From Bacteroidales bacterium (GTDB lineage: Bacteria; Bacteroidota; Bacteroidia; Bacteroidales; UBA7960): DNA of 29,039 nt. Under the pieces are notes generated by a model. That model saw only the letters and a program-made list of their open reading frames with translations. It was not told the DNA's origin and ran no database searches. Positions 1 to 8,670 of the stretch are shown one piece after another (the stretch's first letter is position 1; every line of letters begins with the position of its first letter). The position numbers were made by a program, and so were the translations under genes. Location of the stretch: contig SKNE01000037.1 in assembly GCA_007120675.1 (NCBI GenBank), positions 1-29,039 on the forward strand. The letters run 5' to 3'.

Positions 1-427
1 CTTCCAGCGATTTCCCTGCAACGATCATGGCCGCTGCCTTGGCAAAGACATCGCGTGTAGAGAACGTAAAAAAGTCGGAATCTTGTATGATGTCCAGCTC
101 GACGGCACGGGTGGGCTGGCCGTCAAAAAGCAGGGAAAAAATACCGTTGTCGGCACCTATGAAATAGTGGCCCTGGTACTCCACGGCGATGTGCGGACTG
201 TCGATGCCCCCCTCGCTGTTGATCCCCACCAGGTGGATGCTCCCTTCCGGGAAGTTGGGCCAGGCGTTCTTGAGGACAAAACTGGCCTGCATGATGTCAT
301 AACAGTCGATGTCGTGCGAAATGTCCACCACCCTGGCACCTGGAGCCTGCTTGTACAGGGCTCCTTTGACAGCCCCGGCATAATGATTGGCTGTACCCCA
401 GTCGCTGGTCAATGTGATGATCGTCAT
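1..427 (-). CDS. DUF62 / SAM hydroxide adenosyltransferase-family protein, C-terminus beyond window
   Basis: The first 142 residues are present and the gene runs off the left edge. The family cleaves S-adenosylmethionine to adenosine plus methionine using water, and is related to the fluorinase and chlorinase. Visible family landmarks are LTSDWGT (residues 6-12, SAM-binding region), DISHDI (35-40), HYFIGADNGIFS (87-98) and FSTRDVFAKAAA (122-133). The start is the ATG at 427, which is preceded by a good promoter on the same strand. The usual hydrolase motif VDPGVGTxRR reads INSEGGIDSP here (69-78), and FHGRD reads FSTRD, so the Asp-Arg-His triad described for the family looks missing. That comparison is from memory. 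The gene is divergent from phoH. Family assignment is confident; the hydrolase activity is not. Confidence 0.82.
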   Translation of the reverse strand, partial: MTIITLTSDWGTANHYAGAVKGALYKQAPGARVVDISHDIDCYDIMQASFVLKNAWPNFPEGSIHLVGINSEGGIDSPHIAVEYQGHYFIGADNGIFSLLFDGQPTRAVELDIIQDSDFFTFSTRDVFAKAAAMIVAGKSLE

Positions 428-486
428 GGGTCTTGTATTAAGGTCCCCGGAAAGGGGAAAGTGTTTTACGGGACTGCTTTATTTGA

Positions 487-518
487 CAAAATTATTGTTA
501 TTTTGCATTCACATCAAA
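487..518 (-). promoter_or_regulatory. Bacteroidota-type promoter for the DUF62 gene
   Basis: On the minus strand there is an exact TTTG (-33 element, 515-518) and an exact TAATTTTG (-7 element, 487-494) separated by 20 bases. This matches the TTTG / TAnnTTTG consensus of Bacteroidota housekeeping promoters. Transcription would start near 480, giving a leader of about 50 bases before the ATG at 427. It is the best-formed promoter in the window. Confidence 0.6.
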
Positions 519-530
519 AGTAATGAATTA

Positions 531-1517
531 ATGGGGGAGAAAACAATCAATGTGGGGGGAATCCATCCTCCCGACCTCTTTGGACTCCAGGAAGAGAAGC
601 TCCAGCTTCTGAAAAACATTTTTCCCAAGCTCAAAATCATCTCACGGGGTGATGAACTGATCGTGATCGGGGATGAGCATGAGACGGCCTTCTTTGAGGG
701 AAAGTTTTCGCTGATGATGGCGCACTTTGAACGCTACGGCAAGCTGACGGAAGAAAACATCCTGGAGATAATGGCCCACGACAACGGCTACCTGCCCCAG
801 GTGCAAACGGATGAAAAGAATGGGGAGGTCCTCCTTTACGGCCGCAACGGCATGGCCATCAAGGCGCGCTCTCCCAACCAGCGCCGGATGGTCTCCAGCT
901 TCAAAAAGCACGACATGCTCTTCGCCATCGGTCCGGCAGGGACAGGAAAAACATATACCGCCGTAGCCCTGGCTGTCAGGGCCTTGAAAAACAAAGAGGT
1001 GAAACGGATCATCCTGGCACGGCCGGCCGTGGAGGCCGGTGAGAACCTCGGTTTTCTGCCGGGCGACCTGAAAGACAAGCTGGATCCATACCTGCGGCCC
1101 CTCTACGATGCCCTGCGCGACATGATCCCGCCTGCGCGGCTGGCAACCTACCTGGAAGACGGCACCATAGAGATCGCCCCCCTGGCTTTCATGCGCGGAA
1201 GAACACTGGACAATGCGTTTGCCATTTTGGATGAAGCACAGAACGCAACGGAAAACCAGCTGAAAATGTTCCTTACCCGCATGGGCAAATCAGCGCGCTT
1301 TATCATCACGGGAGACATCACCCAGATAGACCTGCCCAAGCACCAGCTGTCAGGACTGCTAAAGGCGGTAAAAATCCTCAACCACATCAAGGGGATCGAG
1401 TTCATCTTCCTTAACGAGAGGGATGTGGTGCGGCACGAACTGGTGACAAGAATTATTGAAGCCTACGAGCATGTGCCGCCCAAACCGCCTGGGGAGGAGA
1501 ACGGTGACGGACAGTGA
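531..1517 (+). CDS. phoH: PhoH family ATPase
   Basis: This 328-residue protein belongs to the PhoH/PhoL family of cytoplasmic P-loop ATPases, widespread in bacteria and linked to RNA metabolism, though the exact role is unsettled. The Walker A motif GPAGTGKT lies at residues 134-141 and the Walker B motif AILDEAQN around Asp234, followed by ITGDITQIDLP. An N-terminal region of roughly 110 residues precedes the ATPase core. The frame is open further upstream to 387, but the ATG at 531 is chosen because it begins a typical family N-terminus and the extra 48 codons would overlap the divergent DUF62 gene. purC follows after 50 bases on the same strand, so the two may be co-transcribed. Confidence 0.93.
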   Translation: MGEKTINVGGIHPPDLFGLQEEKLQLLKNIFPKLKIISRGDELIVIGDEHETAFFEGKFSLMMAHFERYGKLTEENILEIMAHDNGYLPQVQTDEKNGEVLLYGRNGMAIKARSPNQRRMVSSFKKHDMLFAIGPAGTGKTYTAVALAVRALKNKEVKRIILARPAVEAGENLGFLPGDLKDKLDPYLRPLYDALRDMIPPARLATYLEDGTIEIAPLAFMRGRTLDNAFAILDEAQNATENQLKMFLTRMGKSARFIITGDITQIDLPKHQLSGLLKAVKILNHIKGIEFIFLNERDVVRHELVTRIIEAYEHVPPKPPGEENGDGQ

Positions 1518-1567
1518 TCAAACGGTGAATCCAGGTCCCCGACCAATCCATCCAATAAAAACAAGCT

Positions 1568-2515
1568 ATGAAAGCAGTAACAGAAACCAATTTCCGTTTC
1601 CCGGGACAAACAGGGTATTACAAGGGCAAGATCCGTGACGTATACACGATCGACAATGAACGGATGCTCATGGTGGTCACCGATCGCATTTCAGCCTTTG
1701 ACGTGGTCTTGCCCAGGGGCATTCCGTACAAGGGACAAGTCCTCAACCAAATAGCCGCAAAGTTCCTGGATGCCACGGCCGATATCGTGCCCAACTGGAA
1801 GACCGCCACACCCGATCCAATGGTCACTGCCGGCATCTTTTGCGCGCCTTTTAAGGTGGAGATGGTCATCAGGGGCTACCTGTGCGGCCACGCCTGGCGT
1901 GAGTACAAGCAGGGAAAACGGAGCCTGTGCGGTGTGCCCATGCCGCATGGCATGAAGGAGAACCAGGCCTTTCCCGAACCCATTATCACCCCAACGACCA
2001 AAGCAATGATCGGGCACGACGAAGACATCTCCAGGGAGGAGATCCTGGCGCAGGGACTGGTGAGTCGCAGGGACTACGAAATCCTCGAAGACTACACCCG
2101 CCAACTGTTCAAACGGGGCAGCGACATGGCCCGCGACAAAGGGCTCATCCTGGTGGACACAAAGTATGAATTTGGCCTGGCCAATGGCAGGATTTACCTC
2201 ATCGATGAAATCCATACCCCCGACTCATCACGCTATTTCTACCTGGATGGCTATGCAGAACGGCTGGCTGCCGGCCAGCCCCAGAAGCAGCTCTCAAAGG
2301 AGTTTGTGAGGGAGTGGCTGATGGAGAATGGCTTCAACGGACAGCCAGGACAGTCCATCCCCGAGATGGACGATGAATTCATCCGGGAAGTGAGCGATCG
2401 CTACATTGAACTGTATGAGAACATCACCGGGGAGAAGTTCATCAAAACGCCCACCGGGGATATCGGCCAGCGCATCGAAGAAAATTGCCGGCATTTTCTC
2501 CAGTCAGCACCCTGA
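1568..2515 (+). CDS. purC: Phosphoribosylaminoimidazole-succinocarboxamide (SAICAR) synthase
   Basis: The enzyme joins CAIR and aspartate using ATP to form SAICAR in de novo purine synthesis, in the cytoplasm. The 315-residue length is that of the long form found in Bacteroidota and yeast rather than the roughly 240-residue E. coli form. Recognisable stretches are YKGKIRDVYTID near residue 19 (nucleotide-binding region), DRISAFDVVLPRGIPYKG (about 38-55), VIRGYLCGHAWREY (about 99-112) and LILVDTKYEFGL (about 193-204). The start at 1568 gives a normal N-terminus. A 135-base gap with a promoter-like site separates it from the next gene. Confidence 0.96.
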   Translation: MKAVTETNFRFPGQTGYYKGKIRDVYTIDNERMLMVVTDRISAFDVVLPRGIPYKGQVLNQIAAKFLDATADIVPNWKTATPDPMVTAGIFCAPFKVEMVIRGYLCGHAWREYKQGKRSLCGVPMPHGMKENQAFPEPIITPTTKAMIGHDEDISREEILAQGLVSRRDYEILEDYTRQLFKRGSDMARDKGLILVDTKYEFGLANGRIYLIDEIHTPDSSRYFYLDGYAERLAAGQPQKQLSKEFVREWLMENGFNGQPGQSIPEMDDEFIREVSDRYIELYENITGEKFIKTPTGDIGQRIEENCRHFLQSAP

Positions 2516-2574
2516 TTCACTGCAGGCACTGCCCACCTTTTTTTGTATGTTCTTTTTCGCGCGTCTGTGTGACA

Positions 2575-2604
2575 TTTCGCTCGAGAAAAATTCATGTATA
2601 TTTG
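2575..2604 (+). promoter_or_regulatory. Promoter-like site upstream of the LKR-SDH pair
   Basis: TATATTTG at 2597-2604 matches the Bacteroidota -7 consensus TAnnTTTG exactly and is followed by C. TTTC at 2575-2578 is one base from the -33 TTTG, with a spacing of 18. Transcription would begin about 40 bases before the ATG at 2651 and would cover both lysine-degradation genes. Confidence 0.45.
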
Positions 2605-2650
2605 CCACCGCATGATGCAAAGGATCATAAACGAAAAACATACATAGCTT

Positions 2651-3958
2651 ATGGCTGCAGTGATCGGAATTAGGCATGAGGACAAATACCTCATGGAGCG
2701 GCGCACGCCCATTACGCCCTCCCACGCGAAGAAATTAATGGCCTCCCACGGCCTGCAGGTTGTGGCCCAAACATCCCCCAAAAGGGTATTTACCGACCAT
2801 GAATACCTGGACGCCGGCGCACGGGTTGAGAAAGACCTGCGGGATTGTCCCGTCATATTCGGTGTGAAAGAGATTCCCATCGAGGCCTTCGAGCACAACA
2901 AAACCTACGTGTTCTTTAGTCACGTGATCAAGGGGCAGCCTTACAATATGCCCATGTTAAAGGCCATGATGGAGAAAGGGGTGAACCTGATCGATTACGA
3001 ATGCATTGCGGATGATCAAAACAAGCGACTGATCTTTTTTGGTAAATATGCCGGTCTGGCCGGCATGATCAACTCCCTGTGGAGCATGGGTCAGCGGTTG
3101 AAAGCATTGGGCCATGGAGACAATCCATTCCTGGGTGTAAAGCAGTCCCAGCATTATGGTTCGCTCCGGGAGGCCAGGGAGGCTGTATCGGCCGTGGGCA
3201 GGCAGATCGCTGAAAAGGGACTGCCCAAAGAGCTGCAGCCTTTCACCATCGGTTTTACAGGCTACGGCAATGTGTCGATCGGGGCCCAGGAGATCGCCAA
3301 CCTCTTGCCTTCCAGGGAGATCACCCCCCGGCAGCTCCTGGAGCTGAAGAAAGATAACTCCCTTCCGGGCAATGTGATCCATAAGGTGGTCTTCAAAGAG
3401 GAAGACCTTTCCAGGAGAAAAGACGGAGCCGCCTTCGAACTGCAGGATTATTACAAGAATCCGAACCTGTACGAAAACGACTTCGAACAATACATTCCCC
3501 ACCTGACCATCCTGATGAACTGCATGTACTGGGACGACCGCTATCCCCGTATCGTGACCAAAGACTACCTGGAAAAACTTTTCCGCGGGGGACAACCCAA
3601 ACTCACCGTGATCGGCGATGTAACCTGCGACCCCGACGGGTCAATAGAATGCACCCACAAGGGAACGGCCATTGAAGACCCGGTATTTGTCTACAATCCC
3701 GACACACGCAAGCCCGCCATGGGCTTTGCGGGACACGGCATACTGGTCATGGCCGTGGATATACTGCCCAGTGAACTGCCTTTCGATGCATCCATGAGCT
3801 TTGCAGATGCCCTCTTTCCATTTGTCCCCGCCATTGCCGGGGCCAATTACGATGCCGGGTTCGAAAACCTGGATCTGCCCCCGGCCATCAAAAAGGCGCT
3901 CATCCTTCACAAGGGGAAGCTGACCCCGGCATTCGAATACATCAGCCATCACCTTTAG
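2651..3958 (+). CDS. Lysine-2-oxoglutarate reductase (saccharopine-forming), monofunctional
   Basis: This 435-residue protein matches the N-terminal half of the bifunctional aminoadipate-semialdehyde synthase of animals and plants. It would condense lysine with 2-oxoglutarate to saccharopine, the first step of cytoplasmic lysine degradation. Family features are an alanine-dehydrogenase/transhydrogenase N-terminal-like region with RHEDKYLMERRTPITPSHAK at the start, TYVFFSHVIKGQ (about 86-97), LIDYECI, FFGKYAGLAGMINSLW (about 131-146), GFTGYGNVSIGAQEIA (about 199-214) and MNCMYWDDRYPRI. Saccharopine dehydrogenase follows 69 bases downstream on the same strand. Annotation software may label such proteins simply as alanine dehydrogenase; the neighbour makes LKR much more likely. 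Direction in vivo is inferred. Confidence 0.87.
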   Translation: MAAVIGIRHEDKYLMERRTPITPSHAKKLMASHGLQVVAQTSPKRVFTDHEYLDAGARVEKDLRDCPVIFGVKEIPIEAFEHNKTYVFFSHVIKGQPYNMPMLKAMMEKGVNLIDYECIADDQNKRLIFFGKYAGLAGMINSLWSMGQRLKALGHGDNPFLGVKQSQHYGSLREAREAVSAVGRQIAEKGLPKELQPFTIGFTGYGNVSIGAQEIANLLPSREITPRQLLELKKDNSLPGNVIHKVVFKEEDLSRRKDGAAFELQDYYKNPNLYENDFEQYIPHLTILMNCMYWDDRYPRIVTKDYLEKLFRGGQPKLTVIGDVTCDPDGSIECTHKGTAIEDPVFVYNPDTRKPAMGFAGHGILVMAVDILPSELPFDASMSFADALFPFVPAIAGANYDAGFENLDLPPAIKKALILHKGKLTPAFEYISHHL

Positions 3959-4027
3959 TCTGTGGGCGCATTTGGCCTGAACATTAAAACGAACAATCCA
4001 TATAGTAATCCTTAAAGAGTTAACGCA

Positions 4028-5368
4028 ATGAACAAAGTTTTGATCCTTGGCGCAGGGATGGTGGTTAAACCCATCGTCACCTATTTGTTAGAGAAAGATG
4101 TGCTGGTAACCGTTGCCAGCCGTACGAAATCCAAGGCGGATGCCATGATTGACGGTCACCCCGGGGGTACCGCCATGGAATGGACAGTGGACGACATCGA
4201 CACACTGGACAAGATGGTACAGAAGCATGATCTGACGGTCAGCCTCTTGCCATGGATCCACCACATCATGGTGGCCAAGCACTGTATCAGGCACAAGAAA
4301 AACATGGTCACCACCTCCTATGTGAAGCCCGAAATGAAGGCACTGGACCAGGAAGCAAGGGATGCGGGCATCATCATCCTCAACGAACTGGGACTGGACC
4401 CGGGCATTGATCACATGTCAGCCATGCGCATCATCGACCACGTGCACGGAAAGGACGGAAAAATTGACGAGTTCTACAGCATCTGCGGTGCCCTTCCTGC
4501 GCCGGAGATCGCCGACGACAACCCCTTCCGCTATAAGTTCTCCTGGAGTCCGAAAGGGGTGGTGCTGGCCGGTAATAACGACGGGCGCTACCTGCGCCAC
4601 GGCAAAGAGGTCTACGTTCCCACGGAAGACCTGTTCAAGAATCCGCTTTCAGTGGACTTCCCCAAGGTGGGTAAACTGGACATCTACCCCAACCGCGACA
4701 GCATGCCCTACATCGAGCTCTACGGGATCCCGGAGACAAAAACCATGATGCGTGGCACATTCCGCCACCCGGGCTGGTGTGAAAGCATGGATGCCATGAA
4801 AGCACTGAAACTCCTCACCAACGACACCCACGATTTCACCGGAAAAACCTATGCGGAGATGGTGGCCATGCTGATAGGCGAAGAAGAGGCTGAGGGGATC
4901 AGGGACAAGGTGGCCCGCCATCTGAATATCGCCCCCGATGCACACGCCATGCAGGCCATGGAGTGGCTGGGCCTGTTTGAAAACACCCGCATGGGCCGCC
5001 GCCAGGACACCCCCTTTGAGATCGTCTCCGACCTGATGATTGAGAAGATGATGATCGGCAGGACCGAACGCGACATGGTGGCCATGCAGCATGTCTTCCT
5101 GGCATCTTATCCGGATGGCAGCAAAGAGGTGATCAAGTCGTCCATGCTCGATTTCGGCACACAGGAAACCGATACCGCCATCGCACGCACGGTCGCACTG
5201 CCCGCAGCAGTGGGTGTAGAGATGGTGCTCGCCGGACAGATCGCTGAAAAAGGGGTGCACATCCCTGTGATTCCGGGTATTTACAACCCCATCCTGGATG
5301 CCCTCGAAGGGATGGACATCCGCATGGAAGAGGAATACGGGCTGCCCGAAAGCGACATCATCAAATAG
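4028..5368 (+). CDS. Saccharopine dehydrogenase (L-glutamate-forming)
   Basis: This 446-residue enzyme corresponds to the C-terminal half of animal aminoadipate-semialdehyde synthase and to yeast Lys9. It would oxidise saccharopine to glutamate and aminoadipate semialdehyde. The dinucleotide-binding motif VLILGAGMVVKPI lies at residues 4-16, followed by the signatures NELGLDPGIDHMSAMRI (about 119-135), FSWSPKGV and PYIELYGIPETKTMMRGTFR (about 227-246). Its length is standard for the stand-alone enzyme. It lies directly after the lysine-ketoglutarate reductase gene with no terminator between them, so an operon for the first two steps of lysine breakdown is likely. The next enzyme, aminoadipate-semialdehyde dehydrogenase, is not in the window. 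Confidence 0.93.
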   Translation: MNKVLILGAGMVVKPIVTYLLEKDVLVTVASRTKSKADAMIDGHPGGTAMEWTVDDIDTLDKMVQKHDLTVSLLPWIHHIMVAKHCIRHKKNMVTTSYVKPEMKALDQEARDAGIIILNELGLDPGIDHMSAMRIIDHVHGKDGKIDEFYSICGALPAPEIADDNPFRYKFSWSPKGVVLAGNNDGRYLRHGKEVYVPTEDLFKNPLSVDFPKVGKLDIYPNRDSMPYIELYGIPETKTMMRGTFRHPGWCESMDAMKALKLLTNDTHDFTGKTYAEMVAMLIGEEEAEGIRDKVARHLNIAPDAHAMQAMEWLGLFENTRMGRRQDTPFEIVSDLMIEKMMIGRTERDMVAMQHVFLASYPDGSKEVIKSSMLDFGTQETDTAIARTVALPAAVGVEMVLAGQIAEKGVHIPVIPGIYNPILDALEGMDIRMEEEYGLPESDIIK

Positions 5369-5409
5369 TGAACGCAGGGTGATGGTAATGCCCGGGTGGG
5401 TGCGCACGG

Positions 5410-5436
5410 GCCGGCAGGGAAACAGCCCTTGCCGGC
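5410..5436. terminator. GC-rich hairpin between convergent genes
   Basis: GCCGGCAGGG (5410-5419) pairs with CCCTTGCCGGC (5426-5436) around a six-base loop, with one bulged base. It lies in the 123-base gap between saccharopine dehydrogenase and the convergent GH3 gene. There is no clear T-run after it on either strand, so classical intrinsic termination is uncertain. Confidence 0.4.
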
Positions 5437-5491
5437 GCATGGCATGGGGGGTTACAGTCAGACCCTAAATGAAAGGGCAGCATCCCCCTGG

Positions 5492-6994
5492 CTATGACCT
5501 CTTGTCAAGGTGCTCCAGGATCCAGTCGGCGATCTTACGCTCATTGGACAGGTGGGGCACCTTGTTTTGTCCGCCCAGCTTGCCGATGGACTTCATATAC
5601 TGCCGGAAGGTGTTTTTAGGGACTGGCTGCACAAGTGCAGGCTGCAGGATGCGGCCCGTCACCAGGTCCTTGTAATAGGTGTTCCTCTCCTGCAAGGCCT
5701 TATCCAGGTTGGCTGCAAATGCCTGCATGTCGCGCGGCGGCTTGCTGAACTCCACAAACCACTGATGGCAGGGCAGTCCATCGGGATTGTCCACAAACGG
5801 CGCCAGGGTAAACTCGTTCACCACCGCAGCGGTGGCGGCGGCAGCGCGGGTGATGGCGTCCTCCGCTTCCTGTGCGATCACATGCTCTCCAAAGGCAGAG
5901 GTGTAATGGCTCAGGCGGCCCGTGGGCACAAAACGGAAGGGGTTCAGCGAAACAAAGCGCACGGTGTCGCCTATGTTGTACCCCCATAGTCCGGCATTGG
6001 TATTCAGTATCATCACATAGTTAACACCTTCCTGAACCTCCGCCAGGGACAAGCGGGGGGGATCGTCATCATCAAAGCGATCCGCCGGAATAAACTCGAA
6101 GAAAATTCCCCCGTCGGGGATCAGCAACAAACCCTCCGAGGGCCACTCATCCTGGAAGCCAATAAACCCCTCCGAGGCCGGAAAGGTCTCAAGAGACGGG
6201 ACCTCCCTGCCGATGAGCTGCTGAAACTTCTTTTCGTATGGCTTGAAGTTCACCCCACCATATACGAAAAGGGAAAAATCCGGAAAGACGTCCGCCACAT
6301 GGGACTTACCCGTGCGGCTGAGCAAACGCTCGAAATACATCTCTACCCATGGGGGGATCCCGCTGATCAGGCTCAAAGAGTGACCGGCACTTTCGTCCAC
6401 CACCGCATCCAGCTTCTTTTCCCAGTCGGTGATACAGTTTACGTCATAAGAGGGCAGTCGCCTGTTGCGCAGATATTTAGGCACGTGGCGGTGGGAAATG
6501 CCACTTAGCCTGCCTGTGGGAATATCCTGGCTGGTGTCCAGATCCGGACTGCCTGAAATAAATATCATCCTGCCCCTGACAAAATCGGTCCGGCCGGTTT
6601 TCAAGGTGTACATTAGCAGGGCATTCCGGGCTGATCGGATATGGTAAGGCATGGATTCCCTTGTTATGGGAATATACTTAGCCCCCGAAGTGGTCCCCGA
6701 GGTTTTGGAGAAATACATGGGACGTCCCGGCCAGAGGACATCATGCTCCCCCTTGAGGATCCTTTGAATGTAGGGCGAAAAGCCCTCGTAGTCGCGTATG
6801 GGCACCCGCTTCTTAAACCCTTCGTAACCTGATATTTGTTCAAATCCGTGCGCCTTTCCGAAGCGGGTCTTTCTCCCCCTGGCAAGTAAAGAGTTGAACA
6901 CACGCTGCTGCAAGCCGACGGCATCATGATGCCACCTGTCAAAACGGGGTTTACTTAAGCTGGCAATCATTTTTGTTCCCGCAGAGATCAACAT
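5492..6994 (-). CDS. GH3 family acyl-adenylate-forming enzyme
   Basis: This 500-residue protein belongs to the GH3 family, named after plant auxin-responsive genes. Characterised plant members activate a carboxylic acid with ATP and conjugate it to an amino acid; bacterial physiological substrates are mostly unknown. ATP-binding motifs are visible: SGTTSGAKYIPIT (starting near residue 99), FPASEGFIGFQ (around 300) and the NTNAGLWGYNIGDTVRF stretch (about 350-370). No signal peptide is evident, so it should be cytoplasmic. The frame allows a GTG start at 7000, but the ATG at 6994 is preferred. It is the last of three minus-strand genes, 182 bases after the M20 gene. Family call is confident; substrate is unknown. 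Confidence 0.9.
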   Translation of the reverse strand: MLISAGTKMIASLSKPRFDRWHHDAVGLQQRVFNSLLARGRKTRFGKAHGFEQISGYEGFKKRVPIRDYEGFSPYIQRILKGEHDVLWPGRPMYFSKTSGTTSGAKYIPITRESMPYHIRSARNALLMYTLKTGRTDFVRGRMIFISGSPDLDTSQDIPTGRLSGISHRHVPKYLRNRRLPSYDVNCITDWEKKLDAVVDESAGHSLSLISGIPPWVEMYFERLLSRTGKSHVADVFPDFSLFVYGGVNFKPYEKKFQQLIGREVPSLETFPASEGFIGFQDEWPSEGLLLIPDGGIFFEFIPADRFDDDDPPRLSLAEVQEGVNYVMILNTNAGLWGYNIGDTVRFVSLNPFRFVPTGRLSHYTSAFGEHVIAQEAEDAITRAAAATAAVVNEFTLAPFVDNPDGLPCHQWFVEFSKPPRDMQAFAANLDKALQERNTYYKDLVTGRILQPALVQPVPKNTFRQYMKSIGKLGGQNKVPHLSNERKIADWILEHLDKRS

Positions 6995-7176
6995 AGGCAC
7001 GTCTTTTTTTTCAGTAGGTATAACACCATTGTTCCTGCAATGTTTTATGTGGGATCGGGACTTTGCTCATGAGAGACCGGGAGTTGACCCCGCACCGGCA
7101 ATCAATCCCCTTTGAGGTCACCATCAGTGCCGGGTGATCCTCCCCATGGCCGGTTAACCCATCCGTTGAATGGCCA

Positions 7177-8589
7177 TTATAGGGCCATCAGCCTGTCGAT
7201 CAGACTGCCGTATACCGCTATCCCCTTATGGAGTGCGTCAATGGGAAAACGCTCGTCAAAATAATGGATGGACTCCATCAGCTCTTCGGACATGATGGCG
7301 GGAAGCAAGCCGTAGGCTGGCACGCCGGCCCTGCGAAAGAAACGGTTGTCGTTGATGGCCACAAACAAAAAGGGAACAACGAGTGCCTCTTCGAAGACAT
7401 CATGGAGGCTCTCCTCCATGGCACGGTAGAATATTCCCTGCTCAGAGGCGGGGGCTGGCGGGCCCGATTGAATCACCTGCATGTCTACCTCATAGGGAGA
7501 TATGATGCGGGCTATGTGATCTAAAAAGCGCGCCTCATCGGTCTCCGGCAGCAGCCGGCAGTCAAAGACCGCCCGTGAGTGGGTAGGGATCTGGTTGTAG
7601 GCTCCTTCCGCGCTGGTAAGGCTGGTCAGGGAAATGGTGTTGGTGAGCATGGATGCGATGAGGGGATCGTTCCTTACGAAGCGCCCAAAGAGCGGCCCGT
7701 AGAAGTCGATCCGCCGCATGATGCTCCGCCTGACGCCCCTTTCATGGGCCGACATCATCAAGAGGGCTTCACTGACGGTGGGCGAGATCGTGATCTTTGG
7801 CCTGGCGTCCAGCAAGGCCTTGGTGGCGTTCACCACCTCCCGGGTGGGATAGCGCTCCCGGGGCACTGAGCCATGGCCCGACGCAGCCACACGGGATTCG
7901 ATGGCAAGAAACAGGCGCCGTTTTTGTGCCACCCCAAGGCCAAAAACAGGTAGTTCAGGGTATGTGCCCAGCAGGCCGGTGAGTCCGGCGCCCCCCTCCC
8001 CGTAAACCACCATGGGGTTGAGTTCATCCAGGAACTCCTCCACTATGATCCGGGCCCCTTTGTCGCCGCCGGTCTCCTCCCCTGAGACCGCCAGCAGGCT
8101 GACATTGTAGGGCAGGTCGACCGATGCCGCCAGCTCCACATAAGGCAGGATGGCCAGCAGCTGCATCACCCCCATGGCTTTGTTGTCGATGGCACCACGC
8201 CCCCAAACCATCCCATCTGCGATGGTGCCGGAAAAGGGGGGATAGGTCCACCCTTCCGGTTCACCGGCAGGCACCACATCCAGGTGGGTCATGAACACGA
8301 TATTGGGCTTGCGGCTATCCAGGGGGTAAAGGGACGCGGAAAAATTGTAACTGTCGGGAGCATCAGTGAACACACGCACATGAAGACCGTGTTCCCGGCA
8401 AAGCCCGGCCAAAAATTCCCCGGCCTCCTTCTCCTCACCGGAAACCGACGGAATCTGCACATACCTGCTGAGCAGCTGCGCCGGGTCAGGCAGGTCCACA
8501 CCGCCGGGCTGAGCAGGGTAAGCCTGCTGGCCGGTGGTGATTAGCATGAACAATAGGCACAGGCTGCGGAGCTTTGACAACATCTTCAT
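7177..8589 (-). CDS. Exported M20-family metallopeptidase/amidohydrolase (CPS1/PM20D1-like)
   Basis: This 470-residue protein starts with a signal peptide (residues 1-26, hydrophobic LCLLFMLITTG, cleavage likely after YPA), with no lipobox. The co-catalytic zinc site of M20 enzymes is complete: THLDVVP (His102, Asp104), GAIDNK (Asp135), SGEETGG (catalytic Glu171, ligand Glu172), YGEGG (Glu198) and a C-terminal His near 442. A dimerisation/lid domain sits between about 210 and 330. The overall pattern resembles yeast carboxypeptidase S and mammalian PM20D1, which cleaves and forms N-acyl amino acids, more than DapE or ArgE. Substrates could be dipeptides or N-acyl amino acids. It lies between a symporter gene (81 bases upstream) and the GH3 gene. 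The site of action is periplasmic or extracellular. Confidence 0.88.
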   Translation of the reverse strand: MKMLSKLRSLCLLFMLITTGQQAYPAQPGGVDLPDPAQLLSRYVQIPSVSGEEKEAGEFLAGLCREHGLHVRVFTDAPDSYNFSASLYPLDSRKPNIVFMTHLDVVPAGEPEGWTYPPFSGTIADGMVWGRGAIDNKAMGVMQLLAILPYVELAASVDLPYNVSLLAVSGEETGGDKGARIIVEEFLDELNPMVVYGEGGAGLTGLLGTYPELPVFGLGVAQKRRLFLAIESRVAASGHGSVPRERYPTREVVNATKALLDARPKITISPTVSEALLMMSAHERGVRRSIMRRIDFYGPLFGRFVRNDPLIASMLTNTISLTSLTSAEGAYNQIPTHSRAVFDCRLLPETDEARFLDHIARIISPYEVDMQVIQSGPPAPASEQGIFYRAMEESLHDVFEEALVVPFLFVAINDNRFFRRAGVPAYGLLPAIMSEELMESIHYFDERFPIDALHKGIAVYGSLIDRLMAL

Positions 8590-8670
8590 CCAATGATCAA
8601 TTCAACTGTTCTTAAAACGCCACTCCCCTGCCCTTATTGCCGGATGCTGCCGCGCGCCGTGGACCCGGAA

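Noticed and set aside
498..505. TTATTTTG as a -7 element for phoH
   Set aside because: It is one base off consensus and the nearest TTTG is only 12 bases upstream, too close for a -33 element.
83..523. 146-residue plus-strand reading frame at the left edge
   Set aside because: It lies antisense to the DUF62 gene, whose reading frame carries clear family motifs; the plus-strand translation resembles no family.
387..530. N-terminal extension of the PhoH frame
   Set aside because: It overlaps the divergent DUF62 start and promoter and adds no PhoH-like sequence; the ATG at 531 begins the conserved N-terminus.
2521..2548. Possible terminator after purC (short GCAG/CTGC stem before a T-run)
   Set aside because: The stem has only four base pairs with a three-base loop and a gap before the T-run, so it is too weak to call.
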